NCBI RefSeq assembly: GCF_000002985.6
Contig: NC_003283.11
Span: 18,477,501-18,541,500 of the forward strand
Source: Caenorhabditis elegans
Lineage: Eukaryota; Nematoda; Chromadorea; Rhabditida; Rhabditidae
Length of the DNA stretch: 64,000 nt
Reading direction: 5' to 3'
A program made the translations under genes and the position numbers. The stretch's first letter is position 1. Each line of letters begins with the position of its first letter. The notes beneath the pieces were generated by a model. That model was not told the DNA's origin and searched no databases. It saw only the letters and a program-made list of their open reading frames with translations. Positions 46,197-56,462 of the stretch are shown piece after piece.

Positions 46197-47393
46197 TTTT
46201 TGTGAAAAAGTTAAATTTTAAATTGTAACGTGTGTCAGCAAAATTGATTTTCCATAACAAAAAAAATTTCCAAAAAAAATTCCAAAAAAAAAAATGTTTT
46301 TTTGAAAATTTTTCGGAAAATATCGTTAAATGTTATACATTTTCTGGGTCGTTTTGAATGAATTTTTCTTTTTTTTTTGCTTTACTTGTTAACAAAAAGT
46401 GATAAGTTACATTAAAAAGCATTGGAAGACTGAACAATCTATGTTCTAAGAGGATTACAATACGGTTTTTGATGAGGGATTACGGTTTATTTTTGGAATG
46501 ATGTTTTGAACGGTGGTTTTTAAAAGTTGTTGCGGAAGTTTTGGACTTAATAATGAACAGCTTTTTTTTGTTGGTTTGAACAAGGGAATGAAGAAAAAAA
46601 ACCATAAATTCAGAACTTTTTCGGAAAAGTCTAATAAGTTTCAGGAAAATATGAAAAATGTTAGAAAATTTGTTGAAAAGTGCAACAAATTCAGAAAAAA
46701 TACAACTTCTTGAAAAAAAAATTTTGCCGGGAAATTCAATTTTTTTTTGTGAAAATAATTTTTGGCGGGAATTCAAGTTTTTTTTTTGAGAAAATAATTT
46801 TTGGCAGGAAATTTAAAATTTCTGAAAATAATTTTTGGCGGGAAATTCAATTTTTTAGCGCGTTCAAACGGCTGGTATCTTGAAAAATGTAAAAACCATA
46901 CTATTTTTGAAAATTCGGTAAAAAAAAAATTTCAAGACCAAAACCTCATACCAGCGATCTTTTGACATCCTAACCTTTGAAAATCGCCAGCAAAGGAAAC
47001 CCCCCCGCCGGGAAACCGGTCCAAAAAAAGTGATCAACTGTACGGCGCAGGGGCATATAATCAGGTCACCAAAGAACTGTACGCGCGGCCCGAAAAAAAA
47101 AATCCGATTTGAATATGATTAACTTGTTCAATTTTGCATTTTTAAAAGTTTCCGTTTTTTATTTGGACTTTGGCGCCGCGGCGGGGGGCGTATCCCGGTG
47201 GGCGGAGCCTAAAAGCTCAGTTTTTTTTGTATAAAACCTGCGGAAATCGCTGGGAATTTCAGATTTTCAGACTTTTCCACTTTTCCATTATTTCTTTTGA
47301 ATAAAAAATTCTCTAGAAAACTCGAAATCCAGAAAAAAAAATAGAAAAAAAAATTTTTTTTTGATTTTTTTTCGGGAAATTTTCTAACTAAAA
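46197..47393. other. Intergenic interval between the two hmit genes
   Basis: 1.2 kb with no gene visible. It holds reverse-orientation copies of the TTTGGCGGGAAATTCAA repeat (46720-46860) and a GC-rich stretch at about 47000-47210. The gap is too long for a typical worm operon, so hmit-1.2 probably has its own promoter. Confidence 0.6.
47230..47236 (+). promoter_or_regulatory. TATA-like box upstream of hmit-1.2
   Basis: TATAAAA 158 bp before the ATG at 47394, just after a GC-rich segment. Core-promoter function is inferred from position. Confidence 0.35.
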
Positions 47394-50300
47394 ATGGTTG
47401 CCGTGGAATTCAAAGTGTCTGAATCAGGCCGGCCTAGGCCTGAGAAAAACCCAAAATTAGGCTTTTTCGTCTACTTATTGGGCTCTGCCGCCATCATCGG
47501 TGGCTTCCTATTCGGGTATGATACCTCTGTGGTGTCGGCCGCTATGCTCTACGTGCCAGAAGCTCCCGGGCTCAAGCCTATGGGAACTGTGTGGAAGGAA
47601 GTGATTGTCAGTATTACACCAGGTTAGTGAATTTTCGAAAAAATTCGTCGTATTTTTCTACTTAAAAAATGGTTCAAAAATGTTGAAAACTGGCAGAGTT
47701 ACGAATTTTTGAAAAAAAAAATTTTCGAAAAAATTTTTTTTTTTCGAAAATTCATAACTTTGTTCATTTTCGAGATTTTTGCAAAACGTTTAGTTTTTCA
47801 AGTTTCTTAACTATTTAGCTATTACAAAAAATTTATAAAATCACAAAATTTCAGGTATGGCAGCCGTTGGCGCCTGGTTTTCGGGAGCCGGCTCGGATCG
47901 CTACGGCCGTAAGCCAATTATCATCGGCTCAACTCTGATTTTTGTTTGTGGAGCCGTTATTTGTGCCGTTGCCTGGACAAAAATCGTAATGCTTATTGGT
48001 AGAATTTTCCTGGGCGTTGGTATTGGATTCGCGTCAATGGTGGTGCCTGTGTACCTCGGTAAGATTGGAAAATTTGAACTTTGGAGATTTTTTTTGAGCC
48101 ATTTATCATTAAACAATTTGAAATCTCCATGAAAAACTAGCCTGAAACAACCCCCATATTGCCTGTATTCTGAAAACTCCAATTGTCAAGCCAAAGTAGG
48201 CCGTTTTGGGCCGATTTTAGGCCCAAAATTTAATTTCTCAGCAAACAAACGTTATGAGGACAACTTTCTGAAAAATTACACTAAAACAACGCACATATAC
48301 AGTCAGTTTTTGAATATTAAGTTTTCGGGCCAAAGTGGGCCGTTTCGGGCCGCTTGACTAGTTTTTCAGAACATAGTCGATATGGGTGTCAAATTAACAG
48401 GAAAAACTTTACAAATCCGAATTTTTGAGTTAAAACTTGATTAGATTGCTACATTTTTTCGTGTCTGCAGGAGAAGCTTCACCAACACACGTGCGCGGAA
48501 CCCTCGTATCAGCTTTTGCAATGATGATCAGCTTTGGACAAGTCGTCGCGAACATCATGGGCGGTGTGTTCAGCTACTGGGAACCCTACACCATCGGATG
48601 GCGGCTCATGTTCGCGTTCGCCGGAATTCCAGCTCTGATCCAATTTGTCTGCTTCATCTTCTTGCCAGAGACCCCAAGATGGCTGTACGAGAACGGACAC
48701 ACCGAGCAAGCCGAGCAGGTTCTGGAGAAAATCTACGGAGGAAATACGGAATGGATCGAGTACGAGCTGGCCGAGATTAAGACTTACGCCGAGGAACGCC
48801 AGAAACAAATGGAGGAAGAGAAAAGTTAGTTTGGGCTGAAATTCACATTTTGGGAACGGCCTGAAACGGCCTGAATGTCAAAAAAGTTTCCAACCTAGAC
48901 CAAATGTGTGTGTCAAATTTCACGAAATTACAACAAGAATCTGAATTTCAGTTCGTAACATTGTTAACCTCCTCCCCTCTGAAAGCTTAGCTTTGGGCCT
49001 GAATTCGGCCTGAATTCAGCTTGAATTCAGCCCAAAATCCGAAAATTTCAAACCTAGCCGATATGGGTGTCAAATAAAAAAATCCAGAGAAAATTCGATT
49101 CATATGTTCAAAATTTTTCTAAACGGACCCAACTTCGGCCTAAAACGGCCCGTTTTGGCCTAAAACCTCTTGACCAAAATTCGATGAGAATTCAGATTTT
49201 CGAGATGAAAATCCACGAAAAACCGTCAAACTTTGCAGAATCTGGCCCGGTAATCTGGAGAATCCTCAAGACGCCACACGTCCTGAAGGCCTGCTTCATC
49301 GGATCCATGCTTCAGGCTTTCCAGCAGCTTGCCGGTATCAACACAATCCTCTACTACACCGCCGACATCATCAGAAGTGCTGGAATTGAAAACTATCACA
49401 CTATAATCTGGATTTCCGTGATTTTATCGATTTGCAACCTGATCGGCCCATTTGCTCCGATGTTCTTCATCGAAAAACTAGGCCGCCGTAAGCTTTTCCT
49501 CTTCTCTTGTGCTGGAGTCGTTGTCTCGCTGGTGCTCATCGGTGTAAGCTTCCTGCTCGTCGGCAACGATTCTGCTCCAAATTTCGACCGCTCGGCTTAC
49601 CTGCTCGCCGGAAATTATCAGTCAAATGGAGAAGCCGAGTCCTGCCTGATGCTGAGCAACTGTGATAGCTGTGTAACTTCGGAGCACTGCGGTTTCTGTG
49701 AAGATTCGGAGACTAGAACTGGCTTCTGCCTGCCTGTAGATCACAATGACGTCACTTTATACTCGTCTACTGGCTTGTGCACGAATGGATTGGACAAGAG
49801 CAACTCATCATTCCCTAATGGTACGCCTGACAAGAATTTAAGTACAAAATTTAAATTTGTCGTGAAAATTTACGTCGATTTGACCCCCATATTGGATATA
49901 TTCTGGGACATCAGTTTTCGGCTCAAAACCGGCCTAAATTGGCCTATTTTGGCCTGAACATTCAAAACCTGAAAACGTAAACAATATACAATATCGATGC
50001 TAAATTAACAAACAAGTCAAAAAAATTAAGATTCGAAAATCGAAAATTGTCTTTCAAGCCACAAAGCCTAATTTGGGCCTATTTTGGCCTAAATTCAAAA
50101 ATTTTTGGATATTATTCAAAATTGAATTGAAATTGACAATTGTTTGATGTCAAATTTGAAATTTCGAAAATTTTGAAGTTAACGCCTAAAACCGGACTAA
50201 ATCAAGCCTAGTTGGGCCTGAAAGCTCACTATTTTTGAACATAGACAATATGGGTGTCAAATTGACGGAATTTTTTCGTAGATCACGAATTTCATACTAA

Positions 50301-51380
50301 AAACGACTGTAGAAATCTCCGTTACTCAAAAAATCACCTATATTGATCAAAATTCTACGAAAAAAAAACTCAATTTTTTTGCAGCAACCTCGTATGTCTG
50401 GCAAAAACATCACTGCACCACATCGTACACAATCCTTCCAATTGTCATGATGGGTGTCTACCTGCTCACTTTTTCCTGTGGCTTCACCTCCCTGCCATGG
50501 GTCCTCAACTCGGAGTTCTATCCGATGTGGGCCCGATCGACGTGTGTATCGATTAGTACTTTGTCTAATTGGGTTTTCAACCTAATCATTGCACTGACAT
50601 ATCTTTCACTCACACACGCTATAACAAAATATGGTGCATTTTGGCTTTACGCCATATTTACCATTATTGCATTCATTTTCATCTACTTCTTGGTTCCCGA
50701 GACTACTGGATATTCTATTGACGAGGTAAGCGTTAGGTTTTATTTTTGCCGACTAGATCAAGTAATTTTCAAGATTATCTTGAAAAAATTAGTCAAAAAG
50801 CTTTAAAATCGATAAAGTTATAGATTTTCGAAAATTTTCGAATTTTCAATTTTTAAACTAGAGCCTGAAAAATTCTTACTTGAAAAATTCAAAATCACTT
50901 AATTTTTTTTCAAATTCCCGTTGATTTGACAACGATATTGACTGACTACATAAGTGTTTGGGCTTGAAACTGGCCTATTTTGGCCTGAAATCTCAAAAAT
51001 GCTGGACCTAGGCAAGACGAGTCTTAACTTGGCAAAATATTAGAATAATAGCATTTTCTATAGCAAAACATACAAAATTCAATTTTCAGGCCTAAAACGG
51101 CCTAGATCCGGCCTATTTGGCCTGAAATTCAAAATTCTCCGAACCAATATGGGTGTCAAATTAACGGAAATTTACCAAAGAATTCGAATTTTTAACTAAC
51201 AACTTGCCCCACGGTGACGTTGTTCTTCGAAAATTCATAAAATGTCAGGTTGAAATGCTGTTCATGAACAAACGCCAACGCAACATCGCCATGCAAGCTC
51301 GTCAAGCAAAACTGGACGCAGCATCCGACAAAGATAAAAACTCGTCAACTTCCCTGTCCACTGAGACTATAACTATGTAA
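47394..51380 (+). CDS. hmit-1.2: Proton/myo-inositol cotransporter (SLC2A13-like), tandem paralogue
   Basis: Six exons (47394-47622, 47855-48058, 48471-48824, 49239-49820, 50385-50725, 51249-51380) join in frame to 613 residues. Start [20 protein letters not shown]. Seen: [17 protein letters not shown], motif [39 protein letters not shown], extracellular Cys-rich PSI-like loop ([17 protein letters not shown]...GFC...LCTNG), [10 protein letters not shown] and a basic tail [10 protein letters not shown]. It should import myo-inositol with protons, like its neighbour. Compared with the upstream paralogue it lacks the introns after MVAV, before VLEKIYGG and inside the loop (S/NCD), but has one at K/SGPVIW that the paralogue lacks. 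Poly(A) signal AATAAA at 51635. Symbol from recalled order (Y51A2D.5). Confidence 0.94.
48100..51215. repeat. GGCC-rich elements in hmit-1.2 introns
   Basis: Partial family members at about 48140-48410 (GTCGATATGGGTGTCAAATT arm), 48840-49085 (GCCGATATGGGTGTCAAATA), 49870-50270 (TTTGACCCCCATATTGGATA and GACAATATGGGTGTCAAATT) and 50920-51190 (ACCAATATGGGTGTCAAATT). Cores are AGGCCTAAAACGGCCTA-like. Outer CACTGCGGGG ends are mostly lost in this gene. Confidence 0.65.
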
Positions 51381-51935
51381 TTTTCCCCCCCTCAGAATAG
51401 GCCCAATTCAGGCCTAATCTTATCACAATTTCACAACAACAAAAAAAAACGGGATTCATTTCTTGTGCTTTACCATATATTCCTCGTTCCTGTGGAACTA
51501 AACCATCTATCATTTTTAGCCATTTTCATGTGTTATACCCTCATTTTTCTTCGATTTTTGCACACTTTTTGCAAATCCAATCGAAGAATAGCACTTAATC
51601 AGTTGTTTTTTGTTTCATTTTCAGTCAGTTTGGAAATAAAGTTTTCAATTTTAAAAGGCATTCCCCCCCACCAAGGTTACATTGAACCAATTGAGCAAAA
51701 AGATCCGATTCAGAATATATAAACATATTCGAATATATCGGAGGTATATAGATTCCCAAACACACTTTCATATATATGGGCAGAAAAATTGCTGAAAATT
51801 CATCAAAGTTTGAATTTTCCAGTAAATCTCGATTTTTGGGTGGTTTTTGGTCAATTTTCTTGAAAAATCCCCCGTTTTTTGGGTAATTTTTCGTGAATTT
51901 TTCGATTTTTCGGGTCAAATTACTTGAAAATTACA

Positions 51936-52390
51936 ACACTCTTCTAGACCACTATTTCCATCGGTTTCCGCGAAAAATTTCATATAAAAATCCAGTAGTT
52001 CGTTCACACGTGGCTTTTTCGTTGACGATGGTGATGTTGGAAACTGCAAATTTTATCGATTTTATGGATTTTGGATCAATTTTCCGGGTTTTTCGGGTAT
52101 TTTTAGGTGATTTTTTATGATTTTTTACCCTGTTGCACATTTTCCTGCGCGTTGAACCAGTGATGAGCGCTCTCGTGGATTAAAAGGCCCGTATAGTGAA
52201 AAACTGTGGGTCTTGACGCTGGAAATGCTCGAAAAACGTCGATTGCCGGCTTTACAAGTGCCGATTTGCGTTTTTCATCCGGAAAACATGCGCGGCTCCG
52301 ATAGATTGACGTCAAATCGCCGAGACACGCGATTTTGTGGAATTCCTCGAAGATTTGCACGGTTTTCGCGTATTTCTGCAATAAAATATC
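51936..52390 (-). pseudogene. Inverted partial copy of ints-5 exons 2-3 with intervening intron
   Basis: The minus strand from 52390 to 51936 matches the plus strand at about 56630-57077. The exon 2 copy (52375-52129) is 247 nt, the same length as the real exon and nearly identical. The intron copy follows, then an exon 3 copy from 52043. In exon 3 the fragment has AACGAAAAAGCC where ints-5 has AACGAAGCC, and GTGTGAACGAACTA where ints-5 has GTGTGAACTA. The second difference (+4) breaks the frame. No exon 1 or exon 4 copy is present, and homology ends after GAAGAGTGT. It is probably non-functional, and with the parent gene it forms a long inverted repeat. Confidence 0.85.
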
Positions 52391-53428
52391 TATTTTTACA
52401 GTTTTATATCAAACATTTCGGTTTGAAACTAGAAAATTTGAATTCCTCATGCAAAATTACCCCTTCATCCAAATTTTCTGTGTTTTAGTGTAATTTTCCG
52501 TCAAATCAGGTGCCAAGTCCGCAAACACCAGCCTACAGTAACCCAAGACACCAGAATTGACGGAAAATTGCACTAAAACGCTGAAAATAGGTGAGCCAGG
52601 GGTAATTTAGCACGAGGAAACCGAAAATTAGCTCGAAATTCGAAAAAATTAAAGTTTGAACTCATTTTTTGAACGTTTTTCGAAAATTTCGGAAAAATAG
52701 CTGTTTTTTACAGTTTTATATTAACCATTTCGGTTTTTAACTGAAAAATTTGAATTCCTCATGCAAAATTACCCCTTCATCCAAATTTTCTGTGTTTTAG
52801 TGTAATTTTCCGTCAAATCAGGTGCCAAGTCCGCAAACACCAGCCTACAGTAACCCAAGACACCAGAATTGACGGAAAATTGCACTAAAACGCTGAAAAT
52901 AGGTGAGCCAGGGGTAATTTAGCACGAGGAAACCGAAAATTAGCTCGAAATTCGAAAAAATTAAAGTTTGAACTCATTTTTTGAACGTTTTTCGAAAATT
53001 TCGGAAAAATAGCTGTTTTTTACAGTTTTATATTAACCATTCCGGTTTTTAACTGAAAAATTTGAATTCCTCATGCAAAATTACCCCTTCATCCAAATTT
53101 TCTGTGTTTTAGTGTAATTTTCCGTCAAATCAGGTGCCAAGTCCGCAAACACCAGCCTACAGTAACCCAAGACACCAGAATTGACGGAAAATTGCACTAA
53201 AACGCTGAAAATAGGTGAGCCAGGGGTAATTTAGCACGAGGAAACCGAAAATTAGCTCGAAATTCGAAAAAATTAAAGTTTGAACTCATTTTTTGAACGT
53301 TTTTCGAAAATTTCGGAAAAATAGCTGTTTTTTACAGTTTTATATTAACCATTTCGGTTTTTAACTGAAAAATTTGAATTTCTCATGCAAAATTACCCCT
53401 TCATCCAAATTTTCTGTGTTTTAGTGTA

Positions 53429-54709
53429 CAGGGTGAGTCAAAATTATGGTAAGTCGAGGCGCGCGCGCGAAAGTTCTGTGGTTCGGGTCTCCCCGCCAAA
53501 ATTAATTGATTAAGTTATTTCGTGTTTTGTTCATTTATTTTTCCATCGTTTTTCCTAAAAAATAATTTTTTTTTCGCAGGTATGAGAGCGTCACCCATGC
53601 GTGAACCCATCGTTCGTTTTCATAGGAATGGTGTCGCGGCGAAGAGCATTGCTCGACGGCTCAAAGTGTCTGAAAAACTTGTTTCTACCACCATTGCACG
53701 GTTCAAGGAGCTCGGCAACTTTTCCGATAGATCCGGACGCGGAAGACCCCCACAGTCACTACACCAGCGATGATAAAAAAAGTTCGTGGACGCTTCCGTC
53801 ACAACTCCGGGCGGTCGGTCCGTGCGATGGCCCGAGAATTGAAAATTTCGCAAAGTTCTCTGTGCCGAATGGTAAAAAACAACTTGAAATTGAAGGCTTA
53901 CAAAAAATCTACTTGTCAATTTCTGTCTGAAGCTGCTAAAATCAAGAGAAAAGACCGTGCCATGAATCTACTCCGAAGATTCAGAAATGGAGCTCACAGG
54001 AAGGTACTTTTCACCGACGAAAAGATATTTTGCATTGAGCAGTCTTTTAATACGCAAAATGATCGAGTTTATGCAAAAACTCAGCCAAACTCCCGCGTTC
54101 AGCGTACTGGTTACCCGAAAGGAATCATGGTCTTTGCCGGAATCACTGCTAATGGAAAGACTCCACTCATTTTTGTTCCACAAGGGATAAAAGTTAACGG
54201 AAACAACTATTTAGATATGTTGAAGACGGAACTCATGCCCTGGGTCAAGAAGCATTTCAAAAAAACAAAATGGACTTTTCAGCAGGATGGGGCGCCTGCT
54301 CATAAGCACAAGAACGTTCAGGCATGGTGTGAAAGCAACTTCCCGGACTTCATCGCTTTCAATCAATGGCCACCGTCATCCCCGGATCTCAATCCGATGG
54401 ATTACTCAGTATGGAGTGTCCTCGAAGCAAAAGCTTGTTCAAAACCGCATAGGAATATCGATTCGTTGAAAGATTCACTGAAGAAGGCATGGGACGAGCT
54501 GGATATCAACTACTTGCGCGCCACAGTCGACTCGTTCCCTAGGCGTCTGGAGGCCTGTGTTGCTGCTAATGGAGATATTTTCGAACTTTAAAATGTTTTT
54601 CTATAGTGTTTTTTACGGTGAATAAAATGTGTATAGTTAGAAGTTGTTTGTGTTTCTGGAAAAATGTATGGAGCACGGGAACTACTTACCATAATTTTGA
54701 CTCACCCTG
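53429..54709 (+). mobile_element. Tc1/mariner-superfamily element, DD37D (maT-type), 1281 bp
   Basis: Terminal inverted repeats start CAGGGTGAGTCAAAATTATG and match over 26 bp (53429-53454 and 54709-54684). The element is flanked by TA on both sides (53427-53428, 54710-54711). Neighbouring satellite units show the empty site AGTGTAATTTTCC. The interior holds one transposase gene in two overlapping frames and a poly(A) signal at 54621. Both ends are intact, so it could still be mobilised in trans if an active source exists. Confidence 0.93.
53582..54591 (+). pseudogene. maT-type (DD37D) transposase, frameshifted
   Basis: The N-terminal part starts at ATG 53582 just after a CAG acceptor-like site. 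It has a helix-turn-helix (PIVRFHRNGVAAKSIARRLK) and a GRGRPP hinge, and its frame stops at 53773. The remainder is in another frame (ATG at 53770) and carries a second HTH region plus the catalytic triad. Catalytic residues are Asp in LFTDEKIF, Asp in QQDGAPAH and Asp in SPDLNPMDYSVW. The second and third Asp are separated by 37 residues, which defines the DD37D (maT) group. The frames meet at a C5 run (53747-53751); loss of one C there explains the break. The rest of the protein is open to a normal end at 54591, so inactivation looks recent. Confidence 0.88.
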
Positions 54710-55745
54710 TAATTTTCCGTCAAATCAGGTGCCAAGTCCGCAAACACCAGCCTACAGTAACCCAAGACACCAGAATTGACGGAAAATTGCACTAAAACGC
54801 TGAAAATAGGTGAGCCAGGGGTAATTTAGCACGAGGAAACCGAAAATTAGCTCGAAATTCGAAAAAATTAAAGTTTGAACTCATTTTTTGAACGTTTTTC
54901 GAAAATTTCGGAAAAATAGCTGTTTTTTACAGTTTTATATTAACCATTTCGGTTTTTAACTGAAAAATTTGAATTTCTCATGCAAAATTACTCCTACACC
55001 CACATTTGCAGAGTTTTAGTGCCATTTTCCGTCAAATCAGGTGCCAAGTCCGCAAACACCAGCCTACAGTAACCCAAGACACCAAAATTGACGAAAAATT
55101 GCACTAAAACGCTGAAAATAGATGGGCCAGGGGTAATTTAGCACGAGGAAACCGAAAATTAGCTCGAAATTCGAAAAAATTTAAGTTTGAACTCATTTTT
55201 TGAACGTTTTTCGAAAATTTCGGAAAAACAGCTGTTTTTTACAGTTTTATATTAACCATTTCGGTTTTTACTGAAAAATTTGAATTTCTCATGCAAAATT
55301 ACTCCTACACCCACATTTGCAGAGTTTTAGTGCAAAATTCCGTCAAATCAGGTGCCAAGTCCGCAAACACCAGCCTACAGTAACCCAAGACACCAAAATT
55401 GACGAAAAATTGCACTAAAACGCTGAAAATAGATGGGCCAGGGGTAATTTAGCACGAGGAAACCGAAAATTAGCTCGAAATTCGAAAAAATTTAAGTTTG
55501 AACTCATTTTTTGAACGTTTTTCGAAAATTTCGGAAAAACAGCTGTTTTTTACAGTTTTATATTAACCATTTCGGTTTTTACTGAAAAATTTGAATTTCT
55601 CATGCAAAATTACTCCTACACCCACATTTGCAGAGTTTTAGTGCAAAATTCCGTCAAATCAGGTGTCTGGCCCGCAAACACCAGCCTACAGTAACCCAAG
55701 ACACCAGAATTGACGAAAAATTGCACTAAAACGCAGAAAATTGGG

Positions 55746-56450
55746 GTATGGGAGTATTTTTGCGTGGAAAAAATCGATTTGTTTGGTTTTCAATTCATAA
55801 AAATTTACGGAAAAGGGAGAAAATTTAGGATTTTTGCAATTTTTCGGAATAAAAATCCGAAAAAAAATGAAAGGAGGGGGGGGGGTACTATACGTTTATC
55901 TTAAAATCGATTATAAGTCGCGAAATTTTGCGGTGGAGCATTTGTGCAACTCAAGAAGAAGAAAAATCACAAAAAAAGAGCAAATGCTGTGCAAAGTACA
56001 AAAAACAGCCGTACTCTAGCCACCCATTGGAAAAAATGAATAAAAATGTCGAACAATTCCTCACTTTGAGCAAAAAAATGCCGCGTTAAATGAAAGAGGG
56101 ACGAAATTGAAATTAAAGAAGAGTAGATCATAAATAAATATTTGTCGTAGGTCTGGAATACTGTGATTATCGATTTTCTCAGCTCCCCCTTTATCAATTT
56201 TTATCGCAAGCCACTCAAAATGTAGCTAATTTTTTCCCTTTCCAATTAATATTATAATTGCCACAAAATTATTCAGTCTTCTGCTATTCCGACGCTTGAA
56301 ACCGTATCAGTGAAAAATTTGCAGTGCAAGCGCGCTTCATTGCTACGCGCGAGAGAGTGGAGGCGCAGAGTTTGTGTGGATTTACGAAATTTATTTTTAA
56401 ATCATTTTTTCGTATTTCCACGCGATTTTTGTAAAATAAAACCGTTTTTC
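55746..56450. other. Interval between satellite array and ints-5
   Basis: About 700 bp, AT-rich, with a G9-10 run near 55874 and a GCGCGAGAGAGTGGAGGCGCAG repeat fragment (about 56347). No coding segment recognised. It probably includes the ints-5 promoter. Confidence 0.5.
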
Positions 56451-56462
56451 AGGTGATTTTCA
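56451..56462 (+). other. Probable trans-splice acceptor and short leader of ints-5
   Basis: CCGTTTTTCAG followed within about ten bases by the ATG at 56463 matches the nematode pattern of spliced-leader addition close to the start codon. Spliced-leader use is inferred. Confidence 0.4.

Larger units (their letters stand above)
52440..55745. repeat. 312-bp tandem array (about 7 copies) interrupted by a transposon
   Basis: The marker AATT(C/T)CTCATGCAAAATTA recurs at 52441, 52753, 53065, 53377, 54972, 55283 and 55594. Spacing is 312, 312, 312, 1595 (312 after removing the 1283-bp insertion with its target duplication), 311 and 311. Each unit contains the palindromic core CCGTCAAATCAGGTGCCAAG...CACCAGAATTGACGG that also occurs singly in ints-5 introns. 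The three right-hand units share changes (ACTCCTACACCCACATTTGC) that distinguish them from the left-hand ones. Confidence 0.92.

Noticed and set aside
30435..47394. slo-1/protease or hmit pair as an operon
   Set aside because: Gaps of 0.94 and 1.2 kb are well above the ~100 bp typical of worm operons, and no SL2-type U-rich element was recognised.
52213..52488. Plus-strand ORF MTLEMLEKRRLPALQV, also seen minus-strand at 56402-56806
   Set aside because: Antisense shadow of ints-5 exon 2 and its inverted copy.
53522..53581. N-terminal extension of the transposase
   Set aside because: Hydrophobic extension MFCSFIFPSFFLKNNFFF ends at a TTTTTTCGCAG acceptor-like site; the family-like start is the ATG at 53582.
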